Below the pieces are notes generated by a model, which saw only the letters and a list, made by a program, of their open reading frames with translations, did not search any database and was not told where the DNA came from. This document shows positions 31,201-43,200 of a stretch of DNA of 64,000 bases, piece by piece (positions within the stretch are counted from its first letter, which is position 1; each line of letters opens with the position of its first letter). The position numbers and the translations under genes were made by a program. Origin of the DNA: Strobilurus pachycystidiatus (Eukaryota > Basidiomycota > Agaricomycetes > Agaricales > Physalacriaceae); contig JAHLMK010000006.1 in NCBI GenBank assembly GCA_019915135.1, positions 310,001-374,000 on the forward strand, written 5' to 3'.

Positions 31201-34200
31201 TCACCTCGCGGTCAACCGCCTCCAGTGTCGATGTCACAATATCTGTCCCGAAGTCCGGTGGCTTCTCATTCGCTGTCGACGCTTTGATCATCGTCCAGGC
31301 CTTATCGACCATCGTCGCGAGCATCAGTCCTTGGTCCCAATTTGCGCGTTGGAACATATGCGCCGCATGAGGTTGCCTGGGCGGTTTCTCAATGCCACAT
31401 ATCCGTGCCATCAAGATTGCGTATGTATCCGAGGGGTCGCGACGCGTCAATTCCGTGACACGAGAGCGAAGCTTCGCGGCCTGACGGACCAACCAACGAT
31501 GGAGACGCTGATTCGTCTCGTGAGTGCCGGCGCCTATTTTCACGCGACAAACATCACTCACCTCGTTCATTTCTAAGACGTGTGCTCCCTTCGCCGCCGC
31601 TTCTTCGTCGGTAAGGTCCTTGTCTTGGCTCAGAGGTGCTAGCGGGTCGTATTCCGGGAGCGTGTCAGGCTCGTCGTGGTCTTGCATTGGCCAGGGGAAG
31701 AGCGCATGATACATCGTCTGCAACTCCTTCAGCCTGATATCCGCCTGCTGCCATCCACGGTCCACCGCCTCGACGAAGCTCGGAATTGTCGGAAGAAAGA
31801 CCGACTCCCTCATGCCCTCCATCCATCCAATATTATTCCTTCTATCCTTCTTATCAATCTTCTTGTAAGTGCTTCTCCTGCCCTTCTTCTTCCCCGAGTG
31901 AGACTGAGGTTTCGTCATAGGCAATTTGTGAGCGAGCGAGTGTCGACTTTCGAGGATATGTCGCAAAGAGGGACCGCTTCGTCAAGGGACGGAAGAGAGA
32001 CTTTTGCGCCGCGGACCCGATTCGTCCGCTGTCCGGGACGCTGGGCCTACCATTTCCCGGCAGAGTCGATGAATTTCAATTCAGCAACCACGAGGTCAGA
32101 CTCTATATCTACTGCAACACGTCAGTAATTTGTCCTTCCCATCCATCTTTGCCTCCCGCATCCACCTTCATCTAGAATACTCCCTCGCTCCACTATGTCT
32201 GCTCAAGAAGGCTGCTTTGCTGGCGGCGCCGTCGCTTCGCCAGCAGAGTTGTCCGTCACCGAGCGCCACTCGGATCTCGGCAAGAATGTCGCGCACGTCG
32301 AGGCGGGTGAGAGTGAGCACGTCGTTTATATTAGCTTCCCTCATTGACTTCATCTTCTCAGCCGCCTCTCCCCCGCCTTATCCCGCCTCTTTCTGTCCCC
32401 CCGGTTTCCCGGTTCAGTGTGTATACGATCCGCTCATCGCGCTCGAGGACTACGTCGACGAGTCGGTCGCCAATCGTGCTGGAGTTTTGTTCCAGAAGGT
32501 GCCATCCGGACCCCTCAAGCCTGCTCTCATTCCAGCCCATGCCGACGGGTCCAAAACTTTCTTTTATGTGATCACCGTTGGCCTCAAAGTCGGCATTGTG
32601 ACGGACGCGTAGGTTTTCAATCTGATCTTATCATTGCCCTCACTGATAAGACTTCTTTGTTAGTGCCATCGCCGCGGCTCACGTCAACGGTGTGTCTGGG
32701 GCATTTTCGAAGAAGCGTCACAGCCAGTCCGCTGCGCTCCAGTATTTCAATGAAGACTTGGCTGCCGGCAAAGTCAAGATTGGGTCCCTGCGCCGTTCCA
32801 GCCGTCCCCAGTAAGTACCGTTCCCTGTCGTTGACGCCGTTCACTCATTCGTCCAGAGTTCTGTGTGGCGGGTTCTGCATTGTCGCTTAGACTGGGCACT
32901 TCTTACCGCGCTACTAAGCCACAGTCCCCACGGTATATCTTACGATGTCGTTTGTCAGTATCATTACAACGTCTCGGGCTCTGATTCCGTCTGCCTTACT
33001 TAGTCTTGTAGTATAAATATCAAATAGCACATCGTTTCGCGGCACGCACCACCTAGATGGTTTCTACCACCACCACCACCATGCGAGACATCGTTATCGT
33101 GCTGTCATCAGATGAGGAGGACAATTCCTCGCCTGTACATGCTCCTCGGTCTGTCACGCGAGACGCCTCTAGGCTTCCTACTCGTCGTGTCCCAGTATCT
33201 ACACCCGTCCAGCGACAACCCGAGGACGGCGTCGACGATGACCTCGAGGCACTCATTGGCGGCCTTGATAATCTCTCTGTTGTTCCTCGTGCTGGTCGCA
33301 ATCTTTACTCCATAGGTCAGGGCACTAATTCCAGAATCACGACGCATTGGTAATTAGAGTTCTCTGCACATTCTCTAGCTTATGCTTTGCAGGTCTGAAG
33401 CTGGAATGTCCCAGAACATGTCTGGGGAGTAGGGTTTTAAAGTTGAGTTGAGTTGGGTTTTTTGACTTCTTTTGTGAACAACCTCAACCCAACTGGTTGT
33501 CAAAACTCATAATTTTCCAATAACCTCAACCTCAACCTGGTTGTTTTCAACTCTTCACAACCTCAAAAAACCCTCAAAAACCGGTTACAACCTCAACTTT
33601 ACTTGTTTATGTCTCTTTTTTACTCAAAACATATAAATTTTCCATTGAGAATGTTACTTCTCAATGATTTACAATTGTACCTAGAGCTTAACAGTCTCAT
33701 ATCACCTTAAATACACATTATATAAGTATTAAAATGACACAAGTTGTTGAAGGTTGTTGAAAGTTACACCTTCAGTAAAAACCTACAACCCAACCCAAGT
33801 TGAGGTTGTTGAATTTAGTTAAATTTTCAACAACCTCAACCTGAGTTGGGTTGGGTTGTTTAAACAACCCGGTTGTTGCAACTCAACTTTAAAACCCTAC
33901 TGGGGAGCACATCCAGCGACTCTCTCCTCGCAAGTCGCGGACCAAGCGTCGTGCTGCAGCCTACGTCGCCTTTGTGGCCCTCACACCAGGGGTTTACGGC
34001 ACATGGTGATCTTTCTATCAGTTTCACCTGTCTCTGCCGTTGATCCATCCAACCCTCCAGGGCTGCCTGCCAAGGCGTGGTCAGCGGACAAAGTGGCGCC
34101 ATCTACCAAGCCTACACCACCATCTCCGCCGCGTCGCGTGCCTTCGCTTATGCTCGCGAGAAGGGATTAGTCCGGAGTACCTCCCTCACACAGGACATCC

Positions 34201-37200
34201 AGCAGTACAGACAGGAACGCGAGCGTTCTGATGCCGAGGCTGTTCTGTGGGACGTCAACACGCCGTTGAGCACAGACCTTGCGCGGCAAAGCTGGTACGT
34301 TGTTTACGTGGGTACGAAGCCCGGTATCTATCGAACGTTGTAAGTGCCTCATTCATTTGTTGGTTCAGAATGATTACTAACCAACACCTTTGACAGCATT
34401 GAAAGCGCTTTTTACCATGTTGGGATGCCCGGGGACTTACACGACAGTTACCCGACTTATGCTACTGCTGCAGAGGAATATACCCTGGCTTGTAGGGAAC
34501 GCCGTGTCATAAAACTAGTACCGATTTAAATTACTCCCCAGTCTTGCATTACCTGTAGAATAAATGTACGTGCGTGATCACGATTGCCTGTATATCGCCT
34601 CGCGTCGCGCCTGCGCAAATCGTGTTGTATTCGAATCAGGTACCTACTCGATTCACCAATCTACGTCCTTTGCCGCGCGCTTACATCTCAGTCTCCCGTG
34701 AATGTTCTCGACACTCACGACTCCCTCCTCGTACTTCTCACGTAGCTCCGCAATGGCCGCGAAGAGACATTCGCACCGACGAGTGACGGTGTCTCGCAGG
34801 ATTGTCACCACCTCGCCCTCTCCCAGAATCTCCACGATCTGCCGCTGCAGGCAAGTAGCCTTCCCGGAGACCATGTCTAGTGTAGCGCGCGCCTCCTGCA
34901 AGTGGCCGAGCGCTGCCTCCCTGTCATGGAGGTGATCCAAGACAAATCTAAGCCGATCGTTGACCCACAGAAACAGACTCCCGTTTGTCTTCTCTTGAAG
35001 CTTCGTCTCGAGGCGTGCAATCCTTCGCCGAAAATTCCGCACGGCTACCTTTTCCGGGATCCTGAGGATGTCGTATAATATGAATCAGCCTTGACGATAG
35101 AAGTCGAGAGCATCCGTACTCACGAGGCGTCGTATTCCTCCTGATTTTCATATCTAGCCAGGCGTGCGGCCTTCGTACGTCCATCCAACCGAGTAGGGTC
35201 TTGTTTGGCTCGGTAGTGCATTCTTTGCTGGGCGTTCAGTCGTTTTTTGTTGCTAGAATAGCTCTACTTAGCTCATGCAATACCGGCTTTGCATGGTACG
35301 TACCGGTCCCGATATCTAGCCTTGCTCTCTCTGCGAGCCTCCAAACGATCATCCTCGGTGACATACTTCGGTCGGCCAGCCATGTGGAAAAATTGTGAGA
35401 CGCAGCCGAAATGATAGTGGTGGAAAGATGTAAAGATGACTGTGATCGCAACGCGTCGTTGCGATCACAAATGTCATTGCGATCTTCGCCTCAAGTCAAC
35501 AGTTTCCGTAGACCGTCATGCAGCGCACGGCCGTCGGGCATGAGTTTGGCCCCCAATATTCGACTCTACGCCATAGCACATAGAATACCGTATTTCTATT
35601 TGGCAATCATGTACTGGATGTCGAGAAGAAATCAATATCAATGTTGTCACCAGGCAGCAGTTTCCGGAGACCGAGATGCACTATACTTCCGTTCTGTCTT
35701 CTTGCCGCTCCAGCAAAAAGGCGGAATGCCAAGAGACCATAAATCGGATTGAGAACATATAAAAATCAGGCTGTGAATTGCGAGATAAATCACGAATGGT
35801 CCCGTATATTATCAGGCGACCAAGATGGCAAGCTAGGCGACGAGCGAGAAGGGCCGTCTGTTCTCACCAAGTTGCGTGCTCACGCTGTTATTTCGACCGC
35901 GGTGGTGTAGTGGTCGAGCATGCGGTGGAGATCCCATCGAGGCCCGGGTTCGAATCCCGGCCTGTGGTCATACCATCTCACTAGTGAATTTTTGAATCTC
36001 ATTCTTTTCTCTCGGCGCTCGCTTGACGCTCGTCGCTCACTGCCCTCAGCTCTTGGATCCAAGTTTAATTATTTTCATTTTGACAACGTTAGACATGATC
36101 ACGAGTGTCTATTCGGATGTATCCGACATCCGAACCACGAATATGTGCACCTCAAACCCAGATATTTGTATTCGGATGGATATCCGACATTGCATCCGGG
36201 ATAATTGTCCAATATCCGAATATTTGTGAATATTCATCCGAATATATCCGAATATATCTGAATATCCATGAGTATTGGCATAATATTGCATCAAGAGCAG
36301 CCTGAAACCATACCTACTATGAAGTTATGGTATTACACTGTGTGTAAAATGTCAATTAGAGTCACATAGCTAACACAGAACACTCATATACTACAGCCCA
36401 CACTATCATGTCTCGGATGTCTGCTCAGAAAGTGGACATCCGACATCCGAGAGGCATCCGACATCCGAGAGGTATCCGACATCCGACATCCGAATATCTT
36501 CGGATGTCGAATACAAATATAATTGGAATATCCGAAAATATCCGACATTCGTGCTCATGTCTAGACAACGTGACGCTCGCGCCAGATTTGCTTTGCTCTG
36601 CGCTGAGTCAGACTGGCGTCTATAGAATAGTCGAGTTTCCTTTTTGGGCTCCTTGCATTTGAACCAACTTCCACCATGCCGACATACGATGTGTTGCAGC
36701 CTGGCCTTTACGCGCCAATCCCCAGCCTTGATCCTTCAGAGTACGATACTATATCTCTCACTGTACACCATTCTCACACCATTCTCAGAAATATCTGGCC
36801 CTTGCCTGTCTTTCGCCTCGCTCCGCGCGGTTTTCGCCTCGCCCCCTCTGAGACTAGTCCGTACGTGTTTCTTTGATAGGACAGCCCTTTTATGTGAAGT
36901 AACTCTGCTGGCACAGTACCCGTCTTGAGGCTTTCGTCCGGCGCCGGGAAGTTTTTTGCTGGAATTACTACGCCGAATTTGACGCAGGACGTGGCGGGCT
37001 GTGTCCCCAGGAATACACTAAGGTCCTCGTGGAATATTGCATGACTCATCCAAAAGACGCCTGCGCTCTTATCACCCAGGTTCACATCAAAGTGTCCATG
37101 CTCATCATCGACGCTGCGAAAGATTTGATCCACCTCCAGGATTTCTGCACGCGCTACCCCGCCTATACTTCGCGATTTGACGCGTTGAATCAAGGCATCG

Positions 37201-40200
37201 GACCACTGGTGCACACAGAAGGTTTCCTCAGGGATGTTTGGGATAAGACAACGGGGCGGTGTGGCCCGGAGGGTGTATGGGCGGAGAATTTGGCCGAATT
37301 AGTGCGGCGACAAGACTTCCAGTATCTCCAAGAGGACCCCGAATAGTAATACCCCCCCCTGACTGCCCAATCACAATATTAACGCGTAATCGTAGTTGCG
37401 CAGGACCGACGTGGCAGTTCCACACGACCAAGATACCAGCTGATGGCAGTTTCACACGATCAACATGGCGACGCGGGCGTACGCAGGTATAATATCAAAT
37501 CCAATGCTGTCAGGTCTTAACCCTCTCGCGGCCGCTCTTCCTTCCGCCCCACGTCCTGGTCATGGTTCGAGCTAAGTCTGGCGCGCCATCGGAGGCGACC
37601 CCATCCTCTCCTAAGAAGAAGCCAGCGCCAGCTGCGCCACGTCGCCCTACTGCTAAGGTTCTCAAGCCAGGACCCCAGAAGAAAGTCCAACAGGAAATTA
37701 CCTTTCCGTTGTCTGCCTCAACCTGTCGTCGGTGAGCAATGTATTATGTTTCGCCTCCTCATTCTCATTGTAAAATGACTCAGACATGTGGAGAACTTGA
37801 TACGCACGCATCGTCAAATTCATGCGGGTTATCTTCTTGGCACCGGAGCACAAAACGCCTGTAAGTCGCTCAACTTTCATGATTCGTATGAGCAGCTCGC
37901 ACTGACGCGATTCACAGTCAGGCGCCCTGGCGATTTCGTCGTCATTCCCGAGCCCGAATTTGTCCCGCCTCCCGATGTTCGCCTCGTGCATGACGACGTC
38001 GGTCGCTTTTTGAAAGCTTACGGGTTCTCGCGCATGGAACCTCGCTTTTTGGAGATGGGCATTTATACTCACGCAGACATGGTCGCCCTCTGCATCAATA
38101 TCCGCCTCAACCAAAAGTTTCGCCAGAAATTCAAGACTGGATTGGAAATACAGGCTGAACCGTGGCGCGAGATGAAGCACGCTTTGTACAACTATGCCCG
38201 ACCCAAATAGAAAATCCATTAGAACGTTCGTTTCACCTTGGTACGTGGGCCTGATCTGTGAAATACTTATAATCGCCTGAATTCGGTAACTATTTCTTCC
38301 TTCCCCCGTTTTCTGCCCTCGTGCCACGACGACTTGTATGCCTCCATACATCTCGCCTCCTTACCCGCGCACGGTGCGACGATTTGACGCTACCCTCGAC
38401 GTGGGTCAAGACAGCGGACGCACCTTCACTCGAGCGCGACGGTACGCACGTCTTAGGCGGTTTTGCAACAGACAGGCTAATGACATTCCCCATAGCATAA
38501 TCCAGCGTCAGATGGCGCTGTTACATCCCAACCGCTGTGACGATGAAGAGCGCGTGTTAGCTCCTGAGGTCGTTGAGCACCTCGACACTGTGGGCGGCAA
38601 TTTTATGGCGGCGCGCTTCCTTGCTTGCGACATCACGACAATCGGGGACCTTCGTGCAATCTTGGAATGGTCCATCCAGTTTACCTACGCTGGCATCCTC
38701 CGCACAGCGCTGGGCATCAGGGTGGGCAGTGGCAATTGGACCATGATGAAGCGATTCCTTGCGCGTTACAAAGACGAATGGCAGGAGCTATTCGAACTTG
38801 ACGACAACGGTGAGTGACTCCATGGGGCACATAATATGTATATCTGATCCTTACATACAGTCCATCAAAGACGCCGCGACCGCATTCAGAGATTCAAGAG
38901 TGAGGCCAACGATTTCATTGTCTCGTGCTATGATATTGTATTCGAGGGATACGACATTAGAGATGATAGAGTACGCCGTGTTTATCACGATGTGGCGCAT
39001 CGGAGTTCGTGTACCGTTGATTGGAGGAACGAGAATCGCTGGAGGAACCAGAATGGTCGGCAAGTAGAGGATGAGCCGTCCGAGAGGGTCGAGAATGTTT
39101 GGCCGCCTCCCGGTTACGTCGATCTAGATAGTTGAGATAGTACAACGTAATAGTTGGAGTCGTACAACGTGTCTTCACAGTGACCGTGCTTGAAAAATGT
39201 CCAAGTCTCTTCAATCTTATCGTGTGGCTGTGAAGGCCCGGTCCAGATTGTGTCATCAATTTTCCTTTTGCGCTATCACGCTGACTGTTAGCTGACTGTC
39301 AGTCACACCTAGTCGCTCTCCTCTGCCATCCTCACTCATGTCTCTTCCGGTCCCGTCGCGCAAAGGAGGTCGTCAAGCGCAAAACCTCTTTGTGGGCACG
39401 TCGGGACCGGACCAGCCAATTGCACACGACCATCTCGTACATGTTGACGCCTCGGGACGCATATCCAAAGACGCGGTAATTCCGAGTACAGCACCGCTCC
39501 CGCAGGATCTCGACGCGGATTTCGCGGACTTCGCGTTCGGAGCGGACCTGGATGACTTCCAGCTACCTGGCATGGGGTTTCTCGATGGCACCGCCATCCC
39601 GCCCACTCCAGATGACCAGAACGATATCGATAGCGAGGGCGAGGGAGACATGAATGAGGAGACGGAGGGGAACACGCGGAAGAGAAAGTATTATCAGAGC
39701 TCGGTGAGTACATTGGAAGTTGTGTGAAGATCTTGCGAATGAAGATATCATAGGATGAACAGATGGGAGAGTGGAAGCCTTGGATGTCGATGTTCCACGA
39801 GGAGGGCCTACGCTGGCATGGTCTCGGAGCGGTAGCCCTCGATGCGGCCTGTTGCTCGTGTGGCGTGGCTCTGCATCGGGATCGTATCTGGATACCCTCC
39901 TCGGCCGTCGCACATGTCACCCCGATTGCCGAGGGCCAGGATACCGTCGAGGAACTCTTCCGCTGCAGGACATGCGGAGATTTCCTGGAATGTGAGGGCT
40001 GTTGCCTCAAACGCCATGAGCGCTCGCCTATACATGCCATCCGGGTGCGTCTTTCTTTTCGTCTTCCCAAACCCTATGACTGACATTCTCTTCTCAGGTA
40101 TGGCGCGCGGGAAGCTGGGAGCGCACCAGCCTACGCAGTCTCGGCTTGGTATTTCAGCTCGGCCACCACGGCGCGGATTGTCGCTCTCCAGACCCTACCA

Positions 40201-43200
40201 TACGGTCGATGACAATTATACACGACAATGGCATTCACAGCGTGCGCTTTCGATACTGTGCATGTTTCGCAGCCAGCGGGCAGCACAACTGGCAGCAGCT
40301 CTTGCGATGTGGCTGGTATCCGGGAACAACCCACACACCCCAGACCTGTGCGACCGTCGACGTGCTGAACCTTTACCGACGTCTCAAGGTCATGGCCACT
40401 GTGAACGTTCGGGATTTTGTTAGTGTCCTGGAAGCTATGTCAGATCCCTATGGCGTGGAGCGCGTACCCGACCGCTACAAGGCCTTTTTACGGATGTCTC
40501 GTCAATGGGCGTTTCTCAAACGCGTGCGGCGGTCTGGAGTGTTATACGAGGAGGGAGGACTCGAGGACGCGCCTGATGGGGCAATCGCTGTGAAATGCTG
40601 GGCCTGTCCGCGCCTGGGAGTCAATTTACCAGACGGCTGGGAGAGGGTGGGCGCGGAGCACAGGTATGTGCCGATCTCTTGTTCCCTTTTTCAAGGTGCG
40701 CAGTTGACATTGAATTAGATACATGTATCGGCAGACTCTTTCGGCGGACGCAAACTTCAAGATGACTTGCAAGATGCGCGCCTCCCCTTACGTGGATCTT
40801 CCTCTCTATTCTGGGCTTGGAGTTCAGATGCCGCTGGAGCAGTACCACGCGTGGCTGAGAAGCTACGTTACTGAGGAGGAGGTAAGTTTATCATTTGTTT
40901 GCTGATTCATTTCAGTGTTGACTGATACTTGGACTATTTCCACAGGTCTCCAGCTGTATCGCTTTCGCAGCCCTGATGCAAAAGGATACACGCTTCTCCG
41001 TGGGGTTGCGCTGGGCGGGTGTGTTGAGAGTCATCTGCGCACGGCACGAAATTTTAATGGGCCTAGGGGATCTCGAAAAGGGTGAACGGTAAGCAGCGCT
41101 CTTTCAAAAGCAAGCGTCTTCGTAATTGACAGGGTTTCAGGTATAAGAACACCGATTTCGTGCTCTACTGGCTACTGAGCCGCATGGGCCTCAAAGAGGT
41201 CACGATAACTTACGACATTGCGTGCCAGTACCGAAAACATTTTCATGAACGCATCGAAGCACTCCCCGAATGCCTCAAACAACTGGATTTACCGGACATC
41301 ACATGGGGTTTGCCGGTCTGGCACGGTAATGTGCACAATATCGAGTGCGAGACGGCCGAGTCTCTCAAGTACCAGCCTGGTGTCGGCAAGACCGACGGAG
41401 AGGGGATCGAGCGGGTGTGGTCCGTGCTCAACCCCATGTCATACATGACCAAGGAAGAACAGCCCGGTGCACGACACGATGACATCGAGGATAAGGCGGA
41501 CCAGCATAACTTCACCAAGAATATCAACTTAGGTACGTCATCGAGACGTGGCGCTACCATCAGCTGATAGTTTCACAGGACAAACATTGTTGCGTCGACT
41601 TCGCATTGCCCTCGCCGAGCGCGTCGTTCAGTCTGAGAGCTTTGCGCAGGTGAATGCGTCTTTGGAGGATGATTTGCGCAATGATTGGGAGCGCATGGTC
41701 GACGATTGGTTGGAGGATCGAACAAAGCCAAACCCCTACGCGCCCTCCGGTAACGGTATTACTATTCTCATTTTCTATATTGATATTGTTTTTAACTGTC
41801 TCATACAGTGTCAATCACTGAGGAACAAGTTCGCTTACGGCTGCGCCAAGAGGAGGCGGAGGAGGAGAAGAGAGAGCGGGATGAGGCGGAGAAAGCAAGT
41901 CAAGCCAACTTGTCGGAGGACGAGAGTTCAGAGAGCGAGGAGGAACGGACTACCCGATCGAAGGGTGCAGCACGCCAGAAAAAAGCAGCAGCAAATCGGA
42001 AACCGTTGCCGGCGGAACCTGCGAAAGTCAGCATGGCCGGATTTGTTATTTTGGGTCTACAAGTCGAGTACGATCAGTAAGTGGCTCTGCATTAGTGATA
42101 TCTGTCCTCTGACATTGCCATAGGCGACGAATACAACACGACAAGATCAAGAGTCCGAAAATGACGACGGACGCTCAAAGCAAGCTTATTCAACGCCGCC
42201 GAACGCTCTCCCACAAATTGAAGCAGTTTCGCAAATGCCGGGTTATTGACGTTATCGAACGAGACGAGTCGTCCCGCCGCAGCAAGGAATCCCCGTCGGT
42301 GCAGCCGGAGGACGAAAAGCTCTATTTGCCCTCCGCTTGTGCAGCATCTGCTTTGCTGCAAGCCGAAGTCCACTGTCGACGGAAACTGATGGGATACGAG
42401 TCGGATCTTCGACGGGCGCAATGCACCGACGCTTTGGGCAAAATTCGCGGCAGGCTGATTGCCAAGCGGTATCTGGTCAATTATCGGAACGCCCACGTAA
42501 CCGGACAGCGCGACACAACCCGTGCTGCCACATTGATACACTCGATCAGCGCAAAGGTAGAGCAGGCCGCCGACAAATATCGTGCTGCTCGAGCGCGACT
42601 GGTAGAGCTTGATGGTGAGGAAGGGTGTGGCAGCTTAAAGGAGCTGCTGCCGGGTGACGTGAAGGTCTATGTCACGGCCGAATCAGATGCGGAAGCCGTC
42701 AAGAAGTTGGGACGACTGGAAGGGCGAGACAGTAGGATCACGGCAACGGGGCGGAAGAAGGTGGATCTTCGCAGGCGGGACGTTGCGGGAGAGGGCAAGG
42801 CCACCATGTCCTGGATCTGGACAGCAGATGGCGGTCCAGAGGCGGACAAAGACGAGTATGTCCATGAATGTGAGTTTTTCGTACAGATTCATCCCATGTA
42901 AACTGAGTAATTGGTTCTTGGTCAGGTGTTCGGATCGAGTGGGCGCGCGCTCTGGCTCGTAAAACGCGTTGGACGGAAGAAGTGGAGATTCTCAAGGAGG
43001 AAATGCGGCGCGTCTTGCGCTCTTTGACTTGGGAGGAGAAGGAGTGGAGGAACCGAAGTGAGCGTGGAGGGTCTTGGCTGCGGGTCGAGGAGCTGATAGG
43101 TCGCCGTGCTTACGCCGTGCAGCAGGCAAAGAATCGGGTGGAGGTGCGAGAGTCCTTTGAGGCTCTGTGGCGCAGGGCGGAGCCTACGCGTGGGCAGAGA

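Noticed and set aside
33430..33899. CRISPR-like or satellite array (GTTGAGGTTG repeats)
   Set aside because: The repeats are irregular and bounded by hAT termini and an 8-bp duplication.
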